Shown one piece after another: positions 7,505 through 16,422 of a DNA stretch of 64,000 nt. The DNA comes from Sphingobacteriales bacterium (GTDB taxonomy: Bacteria; Bacteroidota; Bacteroidia; Chitinophagales; JADIYW01): contig CP064984.1 of assembly GCA_016699615.1 (NCBI GenBank), positions 186,001-250,000 on the forward strand. The letters are read 5' to 3'. Position numbers and translations under genes: made by a program. How positions within the stretch are numbered: position 1 is the stretch's first letter; each line of letters begins with the position of its first letter. The notes under the pieces are model-generated. The model made no database searches. It was not told the DNA's origin and saw only the letters and a program-made list of their open reading frames with translations.

Positions 7505-9817
7505 CTGAAACATCTGATTCTCATATTAACTAACTTGATATTTTCCTATTCATTTGCATGTAACTTTAGCATTAAAGGTAATATTGTAGATGAACATGAT
7601 GGAACTGCACTTGCATTTGCAAGTGTGTATATAATTGAAACTAATAGTTTTTACAATAGTAATGAAGATGGTTATATTGAAATTAATGACTTATGCGAGC
7701 AAACTTATACATTAGTTGTGGCGCATATAAGCTGTCAGCCTGATACTCAAAAAATATTAGTTAATAAAGACATTAGTATTCAATTGTATTTAGAACATCA
7801 TACCGAATTGTTGCAAGAAATACAAACAACATCTGATAGAATAAAAGAAGATTTTGGTAATAGTATTAAGCTAAATAGGATTGATTTCTTGAATAACCAA
7901 GGAAAAGATATTACTACGATACTTGGCAATATAAATGGAATTAGTATTTTAAAAACTGGTGCTAATATTTCAAAACCAATTGTAAATGGTTTCTTTAATG
8001 ATAGAGTATCCTTGGTTTATAATGGAATATTGCTCAATACTCAAGACTGGAGTCCAGACCATGCACCAGAACTTGATGCAAATAGTATAACAAAGGCAAA
8101 TATTATTACTAATAGTAGCTTTGTTGAATATACAACACAAAATACTGGTGCAGTCGTATTACTAGAACAGCAAAATATTTCATTAAGTAAATACAAAAAA
8201 TTTGGTGTTTTATCTTCATTTCAGACTAATAATCTTGGAACATCAATTTCTACTTTTTGGCAACAATCATTTGAAAAATCATATGGGTTTAGAGTTCAAT
8301 TTTCATACAAAAAAGCTGCTGACTCAAATACGCCAAAATATAATTTAAGTAATACAGGAAATGAAGAAATAGCTTTTACACTTTTACAAAAAATAAAAAT
8401 CGGTAAAAATATTGTTGCTGCTATAAATTACAATTATATTCAACAAGAGTTGGGCATTTTGCGTGCTGCACATATTGGAAACATAAATGATTTGAATAAT
8501 GCCATTGCATCAGATACGCCACTAATTATTTTACCAAGAACTTTTGAAATTTCTAGTCCAAAACAGCACATCAATCACCATCAAGCTGATGCAAAACTAA
8601 TTTATACACTAAAAAAGAATGCGTTTTTAGAATTTAGAAATAATATTCAACACAATAGAAGAAAGGAATTTGACATAAGAAGAGGTGGTAGATCTAACAT
8701 TCCTGCATTAGACATGAATTTGCTTACCTATAGTTCGAAAGTAAGTTACAATCATGAAAAGTATGTTGCCAAGAATAATGATTGGTTGTGGATTCACAAA
8801 TCTGGAATAAATTATCTATATAAAAACAATACTAATAATGCAGAAACTGGTATTGTGCCATTGGTTCCAGACTATATTCAACATAATATTGGCTTATTTT
8901 CCACACATGAATTTAATAAACAGAACATCAAAGTTGATGTTGGCGCTAGAATAGAATATAGTTATGCATTGGCATACACTTTTGATAAAAATGCAAATAT
9001 TATATTTAATAAGTATCGTTTTATACCATATTCTATTTCATCCAATGTTTATATACCTAATAAAATTGTAAATCTTCAAACAGGAATTACTTTAACAACA
9101 AAACTACCAAACATGAATGAGTTGCATAGCAATGGTTTACATCATGGTACAGCAAGTATTGAATATGGAAATAGCAAGCTAAAATTGGAAAAAGCATTTC
9201 AATGGAATAATATTTTGCAATACAATTATAAAAAATACATACACATCGAACTTTTTTATAGACTACAATACATCAAAGATTACATTTATTTAGCTCCAGA
9301 TAGTTTGCCAATTTATACCATTCGTGGTGCCTTTCCAGTATTTCATTATATATCAACCAATGCATTAATACAGAATATTGCAATTCAAGCTCAATCTCAG
9401 ATTTCAACTTTTGCATCCTTGCAAATGAAATATAATATGATAAGAGCAAAAGATTTAACAACTACAGATTATATCATAAATATTCCACCAGATGCTTTGC
9501 ATGCATCCATCAAGTTTTTTAAAGACTTTAAAAAAGTGACTAATACGTTTGTTGAACTTGAGTCTAAATATGTGTTTAGGCAAAAACGTACACCAACAGA
9601 AATGAAAGATTTTAAACCAGCACCAGACAATTATTGGTTACTAAATGCAAATTTAGGTGTTACCTTCAATCTTGGTTCAAACCACAAATTGGTAACTTCA
9701 TTACAATTTGAAAACATACTCAACAAAACCTATAGAGATTATTTGAATAGACTCAGATATTTTGCAGATGAAGTAGGTTTTAATTCCACTATTAGAATTC
9801 AATATTTTTTTAATTGA
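7505..9817 (+). CDS. TonB-dependent outer-membrane receptor
   Basis: About 770 residues with the Bacteroidota receptor layout: a carboxypeptidase-regulatory-like N-terminal domain (about 20-110), a plug domain with TTSDRIKEDFGNSIKLNRID and LNTQDWSPDHAPELD, then a long beta-barrel ending in an aromatic residue pair (IRIQYFFN). Receptors of this kind import chelated metals or organic ligands using TonB energy. The start is unclear. The signal peptide LKHLILILTNLIFSYSFA is encoded from a CTG at 7505, with no ATG in frame; TTG at 7535 would cut the signal peptide in half. I use 7505. A small lipoprotein gene follows directly. Expression is probably controlled by the divergent MarR through the palindromes. 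Confidence 0.88.
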   Translation: MKHLILILTNLIFSYSFACNFSIKGNIVDEHDGTALAFASVYIIETNSFYNSNEDGYIEINDLCEQTYTLVVAHISCQPDTQKILVNKDISIQLYLEHHTELLQEIQTTSDRIKEDFGNSIKLNRIDFLNNQGKDITTILGNINGISILKTGANISKPIVNGFFNDRVSLVYNGILLNTQDWSPDHAPELDANSITKANIITNSSFVEYTTQNTGAVVLLEQQNISLSKYKKFGVLSSFQTNNLGTSISTFWQQSFEKSYGFRVQFSYKKAADSNTPKYNLSNTGNEEIAFTLLQKIKIGKNIVAAINYNYIQQELGILRAAHIGNINDLNNAIASDTPLIILPRTFEISSPKQHINHHQADAKLIYTLKKNAFLEFRNNIQHNRRKEFDIRRGGRSNIPALDMNLLTYSSKVSYNHEKYVAKNNDWLWIHKSGINYLYKNNTNNAETGIVPLVPDYIQHNIGLFSTHEFNKQNIKVDVGARIEYSYALAYTFDKNANIIFNKYRFIPYSISSNVYIPNKIVNLQTGITLTTKLPNMNELHSNGLHHGTASIEYGNSKLKLEKAFQWNNILQYNYKKYIHIELFYRLQYIKDYIYLAPDSLPIYTIRGAFPVFHYISTNALIQNIAIQAQSQISTFASLQMKYNMIRAKDLTTTDYIINIPPDALHASIKFFKDFKKVTNTFVELESKYVFRQKRTPTEMKDFKPAPDNYWLLNANLGVTFNLGSNHKLVTSLQFENILNKTYRDYLNRLRYFADEVGFNSTIRIQYFFN

Positions 9818-9831
9818 CAATATTAATCATC

Positions 9832-10392
9832 ATGAAGAAAGTATTTTTAGTTTCGAGTATTTTAATGATTATCCTATTTTTTGCACAATGTAAAAAATTA
9901 CCAAAGCCAGTAAATGAGACAGAACTTATTACAAGAATAGATTTTACCTTCACTGATTCTACTAATCAATCAAAAATATTTTTGTATTGCGTTGATGATG
10001 CAATTTACAATAACAGGAAAGATACTATTACTTTATATCCAAATAGGACATACAAATTAGAAATAGAAATCTTTAGTTCTAAGAATACAAATACTATTGA
10101 TACGATTAGTTACGAAATAGAAGAAGAAGCAACAGAACATCAGCTATTTATTATATCTAAATTAATTAATAACTTTAACTATTTAGATAATGATTCAGAT
10201 GGAAATCCTTTAGGATTAATTTCTAAAATTACAACAGATAGTACTAAAACGAATACTTTAAGTAATCTAACATTAATACTTAGACATGAACTAAATAAGA
10301 ATGGAATTGGAGTAAAAGATGGAAATCCAACAAATGCTGGTGGAGGCACAGATATTGACATTTCATTAAAAATAAAACTACAAGAGCAATAA
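9832..10392 (+). CDS. Lipoprotein partnered with the TonB receptor
   Basis: About 186 residues from the ATG at 9832 (an upstream start at 9814 would precede the signal peptide). The N-terminus MKKVFLVSSILMIILFFAQCKK has a clear lipobox with Cys. The rest is beta-rich with several Asp/Asn-rich turns (NYLDNDSDGNPLG, GGGTDIDISLKIKL) and no enzyme motif that I recognise. It starts 14 bp after the receptor stop, so the two are very likely co-transcribed and the lipoprotein probably acts with the receptor on the outer membrane. Function unknown. Confidence 0.75.
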   Translation: MKKVFLVSSILMIILFFAQCKKLPKPVNETELITRIDFTFTDSTNQSKIFLYCVDDAIYNNRKDTITLYPNRTYKLEIEIFSSKNTNTIDTISYEIEEEATEHQLFIISKLINNFNYLDNDSDGNPLGLISKITTDSTKTNTLSNLTLILRHELNKNGIGVKDGNPTNAGGGTDIDISLKIKLQEQ

Positions 10393-10609
10393 TTTAATTT
10401 AGTTAAATAAGTATAATTAATTGTTTATCTAATTTTTATGTAATTATAATTAAATTTAAAGTTTAATTATTTCAACAACTAAATTAATCTCAATAAACAC
10501 ACAAATAAACTATTTTCATAAAACAAATATTTCAACTGACTTTGAATAAAATATAAAATTCAATCTAAATATTTGATTTATTCTTAAAATCAATAAACAA
10601 AAAAAATTG
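10393..10609. other. AT-rich intergenic region without recognisable gene
   Basis: About 217 bp, almost pure A/T with short imperfect inverted repeats. I see no ORF, RNA gene or clear terminator. The promoter of the next gene lies at its right edge. Confidence 0.6.
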
Positions 10610-10617
10610 TACTTTTG
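10610..10617 (+). promoter_or_regulatory. -7 box TACTTTTG five bases before the ATG of the CBS-like gene
   Basis: An exact TAnnTTTG match ends at 10617 and the ATG is at 10623, so transcription should begin at or very near the start codon (leaderless mRNA). I found no convincing -33 TTG at 19-21 bp. Confidence 0.5.
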
Positions 10618-10622
10618 TGCTG

Positions 10623-11609
10623 ATGCAAATTTTCGATAATATACTAGACACAATAGGTAATACACCAATTGTAAAACTTAATAAGATTACAGCACATATT
10701 CCAGCAACTGTATGTGTAAAATTAGAATATGGAAATCCTGGAAATTCTATCAAAGATAGAATGGCAGTAAAAATGGTGGATGATGCTGAAATTGATGGAA
10801 GACTAAAACCAGGTGGCACAATTATAGAATGTACTTCTGGAAATACAGGAATGGGACTTGCCATTGTTGCAGCAGTACGTGGCTACAAATGTATTTTCAC
10901 ATCAAACGACAAACAATCTAAAGAAAAATTTGATATGTTAAGAGCACTTGGTGCAGAAGTTATAGTATGTCCAACAAATGTTGATGCAGATGATGAGCGT
11001 TCTTACTATTCTGTTGCAAGAAAACTAGCAAATGAAACTCCAAACTCAGTTTGGCTCAATCAATATGATAACTTATCAAATAGACAAGCACATTATGAAA
11101 GCACAGGACCAGAAATTTGGCGACAAACTGATGGGAAAATCACACATTTTGTTGTAGGTATTGGAACTGGTGGCACAGTTACAGGCGTTTCAAAATACTT
11201 GAAAGAACAAAATCCAGCAATAAAAACTTGGGGCATTGATACATACGGTTCAATCTTAAAACAATACCACGAAACAGGCACATTTGACCCAAAAGAAATA
11301 CACAGTTATATTACAGAAGGTATTGGTGAAGATATTATTCCAAAAAACTACGATTTTTCTTTAATAGACTATATAGAAAAAGTAACTGACAAAGAAGCTG
11401 CCTTAATGCAAAGAAGATTAGCAAAAGAAGAAGGCTTATTTCTAGGAAATTCTGCTGGTTCAGCTGTACAAGGATTACTACAACTACACGAAAAATTTCC
11501 ATTAACAAAAGATGACTTAGTAATCATTGTAACGCATGACCATGGCTCAAGATATGTCGGAAAATTCTTCAATGATGAATGGATGAAATCAAAAGGCTTT
11601 TTAGACTAG
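10623..11609 (+). CDS. PLP-dependent cysteine synthase / cystathionine beta-synthase family enzyme
   Basis: About 328 residues of fold type II PLP enzyme. The PLP lysine lies in NPGNSIKDRMAV, the phosphate-binding loops are TSGNTGMG and GIGTGGTVTG, and SAGSAV sits near the C-terminus. The EGIGEDIIP segment is more like the catalytic core of cystathionine beta-synthase than classic CysK, but no CBS domains follow. It could make cysteine from O-acetylserine or cystathionine from serine and homocysteine. I take the ATG at 10623; GTG 10617 and CTG 10620 overlap the promoter box. It has no obvious operon partner; the next gene starts 35 bp downstream. Confidence 0.88.
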   Translation: MQIFDNILDTIGNTPIVKLNKITAHIPATVCVKLEYGNPGNSIKDRMAVKMVDDAEIDGRLKPGGTIIECTSGNTGMGLAIVAAVRGYKCIFTSNDKQSKEKFDMLRALGAEVIVCPTNVDADDERSYYSVARKLANETPNSVWLNQYDNLSNRQAHYESTGPEIWRQTDGKITHFVVGIGTGGTVTGVSKYLKEQNPAIKTWGIDTYGSILKQYHETGTFDPKEIHSYITEGIGEDIIPKNYDFSLIDYIEKVTDKEAALMQRRLAKEEGLFLGNSAGSAVQGLLQLHEKFPLTKDDLVIIVTHDHGSRYVGKFFNDEWMKSKGFLD

Positions 11610-11644
11610 TATTATAATTCAAAAGAAGTCATTATATTAGTGTA

Positions 11645-12547
11645 ATGAATTTCTTGTATAGTAAATCACTAAAATTAGGTATATGCATAATTTTAGCAAT
11701 AAATGTATCTTGTTACAAACAAAAACAATATGAAGATTTACCAGCCAATGGCGAAATTTCAGTATTAACATATAATGTTGCAGGACTTCCAGAAGGCATC
11801 AATAGCGATCAATTCCCAATCAAACATACACCATTAATCAGTCCACTACTTAATGCCTATGATGTAGTTAATGTACAAGAAGACTTTGCATACCATGATA
11901 TTTTATACAAAGATATTACCGCACCATACAAAACTAAATACGAAGCAAAGAAAGTATTTGGTGATGGATTAAATACTATATCAAAGATACCATTTATAGA
12001 TTTTAGAAGAATAGCATGGTACTCTTGTGCAAATACAGACTGCCTTACACCTAAAGGTTTTTCTTATTGTAGACTAAGAATTAATGCAGATACCTATATC
12101 GACTTATATAATGTACATTGCAATGCTGGTTCTGATGGCAACAGTTTAATTGCAAGAAGAAGTAATATAATGCAATTATCAAATTTCATAAAAGCAAATT
12201 CAGCAAATAATGCCATTATATTAATGGGTGATTTTAATTGCAGATATACTAGAACTGGAGATATTATAAGGAAAATTGACAGTTTAGGTCTTACAAATTC
12301 ATGGATAGAACTAATAAGAAACAATGTTTACCCAAATTTTGATGATAATTCACTTATGAACTGTGATGCACCAACACATCCAGAATGCGAAGTTGTAGAC
12401 AAAATATTTTATAGAAGTAGTGATAAAATAAAACTTACTGCCACCAAATTTCAATTAGATTCAACATTATTCTATGATGCAGAAGGTACGCCATTATCAG
12501 ATCATTTTCCAATGTTTACTACATTAAAATACAATGTGTTAAGATAG
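11645..12547 (+). CDS. Endonuclease/exonuclease/phosphatase-family lipoprotein
   Basis: A 300-residue EEP-superfamily protein with a lipoprotein signal (LGICIILAINVSCYK). The family motifs are present in order: VLTYNVAGLP, VVNVQEDF, the catalytic segment LYNVHCNAGSDG, ILMGDFNCRYTR and the C-terminal LSDHFPMFT with the general-base His. Secreted members include sphingomyelinase C-like and inositol-phosphatase-like enzymes, so a phosphodiesterase acting on lipids or nucleotides at the cell surface is likely. The substrate cannot be told from sequence. It follows the CBS-like gene by 35 bp. Confidence 0.82.
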   Translation: MNFLYSKSLKLGICIILAINVSCYKQKQYEDLPANGEISVLTYNVAGLPEGINSDQFPIKHTPLISPLLNAYDVVNVQEDFAYHDILYKDITAPYKTKYEAKKVFGDGLNTISKIPFIDFRRIAWYSCANTDCLTPKGFSYCRLRINADTYIDLYNVHCNAGSDGNSLIARRSNIMQLSNFIKANSANNAIILMGDFNCRYTRTGDIIRKIDSLGLTNSWIELIRNNVYPNFDDNSLMNCDAPTHPECEVVDKIFYRSSDKIKLTATKFQLDSTLFYDAEGTPLSDHFPMFTTLKYNVLR

Positions 12548-12682
12548 ATTTTTAAAAAATTTACTATCAAAAATAAAATATATAATTACAAAATAATTAT
12601 ATTAAATACTTGTTAAAAAAACAATAACCATTACAAGAAATTAAAAAAATATCACTATTTTTGGTTACTTAAAAATAATAGT

Positions 12683-14284
12683 ATGGATTCTAATTTAAGC
12701 AGAAGAAAATTTGTAGGTTTATCTACAATGGCATCAATAGCAGCTTTAGGTGGTACAACATTTTCACTTTCAGGCTGTAAAAAGGATGACACAGTCGAAG
12801 ACAAAGAAATAGAAGCTATAGTTGTAGGTTCTGGGTTTGGTGGCTCAGTTGCGGCACTTCGCTTAGCTGAAAAAGGCATTAAAACATTAATGTTTGAAAT
12901 GGGCAAACAATACCAAGTATCAAGTAATAAAAATGTTTTTTCTAATACTTTACAACCAGATGGAAGAGCATGCTGGTTGAAATCAAAAACGATAGCACCA
13001 GTTGTTGCCATACAGTTTAAAATAGATAAATATGTAGGTGTACTTGATAGAGTAGAATTCGACTCAAGTTATATGAGAATTTTTAGAGGCACATGTTTAG
13101 GTGGTGGCTCAGTTGTATATGGTGCTATGTTGCCATATGCAAGACCAGAATTTTGGGATGAATATTTTCCATATGTATCATATAATGATATGGTGAGCAA
13201 ATGGTATCCAAAAGTAAAAAATGTTCTAAATTTTAGTGAAGTTCCAGATGATTTATTAAACTCAGATGTATATCAATATGCAAGAGTGGGCTTAGACCAT
13301 TGTGAAAAAGCAGGCATGCAAAAAGTAATGTTGAATGCTGGAGTAGATTTTGATGTAATCAGAGGTGAGGTAAATGGTTCTGTAAAGAAAGCATCTATTC
13401 AAGGTGATTTATTATATGGTGCAAACAATGGTTATAAAAATAGCTTAGATAGAAATTACCTTCCAGCAGCTGTTGCAACAGGAAACTTAACAATAAAAAC
13501 CTTAAGTAGAGTTGACCATGTAAGACAACTTCCTGATGAAAGATACGAAGTAAATGTAGAAACTATAAATGAAATAGGTGAAGTAGTAGAAACTAAGACA
13601 TACATTACAAAACATTTATTTATTAATGCAGGCGTTGTAGGTACGATGCAAATATTACTTAAGTCAAAACATTTAGGTGGCTTACAATATTTGAATGATG
13701 AAGTTGGTAAAAATTGGGGAAATAATGGAAACATTATGGCAATGCGTACTGCATTAAAAGAGAAAACAGGTGCAACACAATGTGCAGTTCCTGTTACTGC
13801 TTATGGTTTCTTAGACAATCCACATGCGCCAATGCTAGCAGAACAAGCACCATTTCCAATTGGTATGGAGTTAAATCAATTACTAACATTAGCCATTACA
13901 AAAAATCCAGAAAGAGGATATTTTGAATACAATCCAAGTAAAGATAGAGCAGAATTACATTTTGACCACTCACAAATGGAAATATCAAGAAGAGCAATGC
14001 AAGAATTTATAGATAGATTAAACGCTGCAAATGGTGGTGTTTTGGATAAGACTTGGTATTTTGACGGAAAAGGATTTGGCGATAATTTCACTTATCATCC
14101 ATTGGGTGGCGCAGTATTAGGCAAAGCTAGCGATACTTATGGTAGATTGAAAAATTATAAAAATCTATATTGTTTAGATGGTTCTATGATTCCAGGATTT
14201 ACATCATGTGCCAATCCAGCATTAACTATCGCAGCATTAGCAGAAAGAAATATGGAGACAATATTAGCCGAAGATTTTGCTTAA
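12683..14284 (+). CDS. GMC-family FAD oxidoreductase (cholesterol oxidase-like), copy 1
   Basis: 533 residues. The N-terminus carries a twin-Arg-like SRRKFVGLS followed by a lipobox (TFSLSGCKK), so a surface or periplasmic lipoprotein is likely. The FAD-binding motif is VVGSGFGGSVAALRLAEKG, then GTCLGGGSVVYGAM. The catalytic C-terminal part has the active-site region FTYHPLGGAVLGKASD and the FAD contact DGSMIPGFTSCANPALTIAALAER. These match the cholesterol-oxidase branch of GMC enzymes. A TATTTTTG box at 12656-12663 is a likely promoter. A paralogue follows 21 bp downstream, so they form one operon. Substrate unknown. Confidence 0.88.
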   Translation: MDSNLSRRKFVGLSTMASIAALGGTTFSLSGCKKDDTVEDKEIEAIVVGSGFGGSVAALRLAEKGIKTLMFEMGKQYQVSSNKNVFSNTLQPDGRACWLKSKTIAPVVAIQFKIDKYVGVLDRVEFDSSYMRIFRGTCLGGGSVVYGAMLPYARPEFWDEYFPYVSYNDMVSKWYPKVKNVLNFSEVPDDLLNSDVYQYARVGLDHCEKAGMQKVMLNAGVDFDVIRGEVNGSVKKASIQGDLLYGANNGYKNSLDRNYLPAAVATGNLTIKTLSRVDHVRQLPDERYEVNVETINEIGEVVETKTYITKHLFINAGVVGTMQILLKSKHLGGLQYLNDEVGKNWGNNGNIMAMRTALKEKTGATQCAVPVTAYGFLDNPHAPMLAEQAPFPIGMELNQLLTLAITKNPERGYFEYNPSKDRAELHFDHSQMEISRRAMQEFIDRLNAANGGVLDKTWYFDGKGFGDNFTYHPLGGAVLGKASDTYGRLKNYKNLYCLDGSMIPGFTSCANPALTIAALAERNMETILAEDFA

Positions 14285-14305
14285 CTTACACATTAAAAAT
14301 AAAAT

Positions 14306-15889
14306 TTGAAGAGAAGAAAATTTATTGGCTTATCTGCATTAGCAACAGCATCATTTTATGGCTCTACTATTATTAGTACTGTTTCTTGCAAGAAAGATAA
14401 ACAAAAAACGGATACGAACTACCAAGCAATTGTAGTAGGTTCTGGTTTTGGTGGTTCTATAGTTGCATTACGTTTAGCTGAAAAAGGCATCAATACCTTA
14501 CTTATTGAAATGGGTAAATTCTATGATGTAACTCAACAAAAAAACACATTCTCATCAAACTTACCACCAGACAAAAGATCTACGTGGTTAAATAATAAAT
14601 CAGAATTACCATTTGGTCCAAACTTGGGTTGGAAAGATAAATACACAGGTGTGTTAGATAAGGTAGAGTTTCCGAATATGAATATTTATCGAAATATTTG
14701 TTTAGGTGGAGGTTCTATTTCTAATGGTGGTGTACTATTTGCACCTACTGAGCAACATTTTTCGCAATACATTTCAAATGAAATAAATTATAGCCAATTA
14801 GCAAATACTTATTTTCCAAGAGTAAAGCAGATGCTACAAGCAACACCAATGCCAGCAGATTTATTTAATTCTGAGCATTATAAATTTGCACAAGTAGCTA
14901 AAGAACATGCATTAAATGCAGGTTACAATGTATTGCATGCAGATTCATTTTATAATTTTGATATTTGGCGTAAAGAAACTCAAGGCGAAATAGAAAAATC
15001 TGCGCTAAATGGTGAACTATTGTATGGAAACAACAATGGCATAAAAAACTCATTAGATAGAAACTATTTAGCTGAAGCATTAGGTACTGGAAAGCTAACT
15101 ATCAAGACTTTATCAAAAGTTACAGATGTATCATTTTCTACAACAACTGAAAAATATCAAGTTGAAGTAGAAACAATATCTGATACTGGTGTACTTTTAG
15201 ATAAGCAAGCTTTTAATAGTGAATACCTTTTTGTGTGTGCTGGTAGTGTAGGTACTTCTGAAATTTTAGTAAAAGCAAGAGAAAAAGGTAATTTACCAGA
15301 ACTAAACTTAGAAGTTGGAAAAGGATTTGGTAGTAATGGAAATGCTTTTGCAATTAGAAACAACATCAATAAACCAACTGGCAATATACATACAAGTCCA
15401 CCAACACTTTCTATTTTAGATTATGATAATCCAATAGCACCATTGACTGCTATGCAAGATATTTTTCCAATTGGAATAGATTTACGCATATTATTGATGG
15501 TTGGTCAACCTTATAATGAATATAGAGGCAAATTTAATTTTGATACCAGCAACAATAATTTTAGTTTGGATTGGGCAGCAAATGGCATGGACCAACCGAA
15601 AGCTGCCATGCGTTATTTTATAGATAGATTGAATAGTGCAAATGGAAGTGGCTTAGATACATTATTTATCAAATCTGGCGTATCAGACAATTTTACCTAT
15701 CATGCATTAGGTGGTTGTGTATTAGGCAAATCTTCTGATATGTTTGGTAGACTAAATGGTTATAAAAAACTATATGCTATTTGTGGTAGTATGCTGCCTG
15801 GAAATTCTGGTTTAGTAAATCCTACCTTAACAATTGCTGCGCTTGCAGAAAGAAACATTGAACAAATATTAAAAGAAGACTTTTCATAA
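14306..15889 (+). CDS. GMC-family FAD oxidoreductase (cholesterol oxidase-like), copy 2
   Basis: 527 residues, starting at TTG 14306 (MKRRKFIGLSALATAS), with no in-frame ATG before the twin-Arg-like signal and lipobox (STVSCKK). It parallels the upstream gene throughout: VVGSGFGGSIVALRLAEKG, NICLGGGSISNGG, FTYHALGGCVLGKSSD and CGSMLPGNSGLVNPTLTIAALAER. The pair arose by tandem duplication but has diverged strongly, which suggests different substrates. An intrinsic terminator follows at 15902-15927. Confidence 0.88.
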   Translation: MKRRKFIGLSALATASFYGSTIISTVSCKKDKQKTDTNYQAIVVGSGFGGSIVALRLAEKGINTLLIEMGKFYDVTQQKNTFSSNLPPDKRSTWLNNKSELPFGPNLGWKDKYTGVLDKVEFPNMNIYRNICLGGGSISNGGVLFAPTEQHFSQYISNEINYSQLANTYFPRVKQMLQATPMPADLFNSEHYKFAQVAKEHALNAGYNVLHADSFYNFDIWRKETQGEIEKSALNGELLYGNNNGIKNSLDRNYLAEALGTGKLTIKTLSKVTDVSFSTTTEKYQVEVETISDTGVLLDKQAFNSEYLFVCAGSVGTSEILVKAREKGNLPELNLEVGKGFGSNGNAFAIRNNINKPTGNIHTSPPTLSILDYDNPIAPLTAMQDIFPIGIDLRILLMVGQPYNEYRGKFNFDTSNNNFSLDWAANGMDQPKAAMRYFIDRLNSANGSGLDTLFIKSGVSDNFTYHALGGCVLGKSSDMFGRLNGYKKLYAICGSMLPGNSGLVNPTLTIAALAERNIEQILKEDFS

Positions 15890-15901
15890 GTTTTAATAAA
15901 A

Positions 15902-15927
15902 AAGCGCCCTGAAAAATCAGAGCGCTT
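15902..15927. terminator. Intrinsic terminator shared by convergent genes
   Basis: The stem AAGCGC/GCGCTT is extended by CTGA/TCAG around an A-rich loop. On the minus strand it is followed by six T, fitting the end of the DUF4332 gene. On the plus strand a weaker TTTTT follows a few bases later and can serve the GMC gene. Confidence 0.8.
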
Positions 15928-15954
15928 CGATAAGTTTTTATTAGACTATTCTTA

Positions 15955-16365
15955 TTAATATTCTAAAACTCTTGGAAGTTCTTTTGCTTCTGCAACCCAT
16001 TTTTCTACTTCAGCTAAAGATGGTGTTCTTCTTGTTAAGTTTTTTTCTTTGTTTACTTCTTCCATTTTTGCAGTTAAGTTGTCTGCTCTTCTTTGTGCTA
16101 ATTCAGGAACTGTGTCTACTCCAGCAGCTTCTAACAATTCTGAGAACTCCTGTCCTACTCCAGTAATTCTGAATAAATCTGCCATGTTTGCAAATTTAAG
16201 AATTTGTTTTTCTGATACACCTGATGCTTCTGCTAATGCTTCTCTTTGTTTTTTTGTTTTACAAGCATCTAATAATTTGTCTGTAGAACTTACGCCAGCT
16301 GCTCTTAATTTTTCGCCTAATGCTGGTCCGATGCCTTCTATTTCTTCAATTTTGTAGTTTGCCAT
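15955..16365 (-). CDS. DUF4332 helix-hairpin-helix protein
   Basis: 136 residues made of two tandem helix-hairpin-helix-like units: IEGIGPALGEKLRAAGVSS near the start and ITGVGQEFSELLEAAGVDT in the middle. This is the DUF4332 pattern. Such units usually contact DNA or other HhH proteins non-specifically, but no catalytic domain is attached. It is a single gene between convergent GMC genes and the TPR gene. Function not established. Confidence 0.85.
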   Translation of the reverse strand: MANYKIEEIEGIGPALGEKLRAAGVSSTDKLLDACKTKKQREALAEASGVSEKQILKFANMADLFRITGVGQEFSELLEAAGVDTVPELAQRRADNLTAKMEEVNKEKNLTRRTPSLAEVEKWVAEAKELPRVLEY

Positions 16366-16422
16366 AACGTTTTTTTATTTTATTATTTAAAAATATACAA
16401 TTATTCTGTAAGTATTTCTTAA

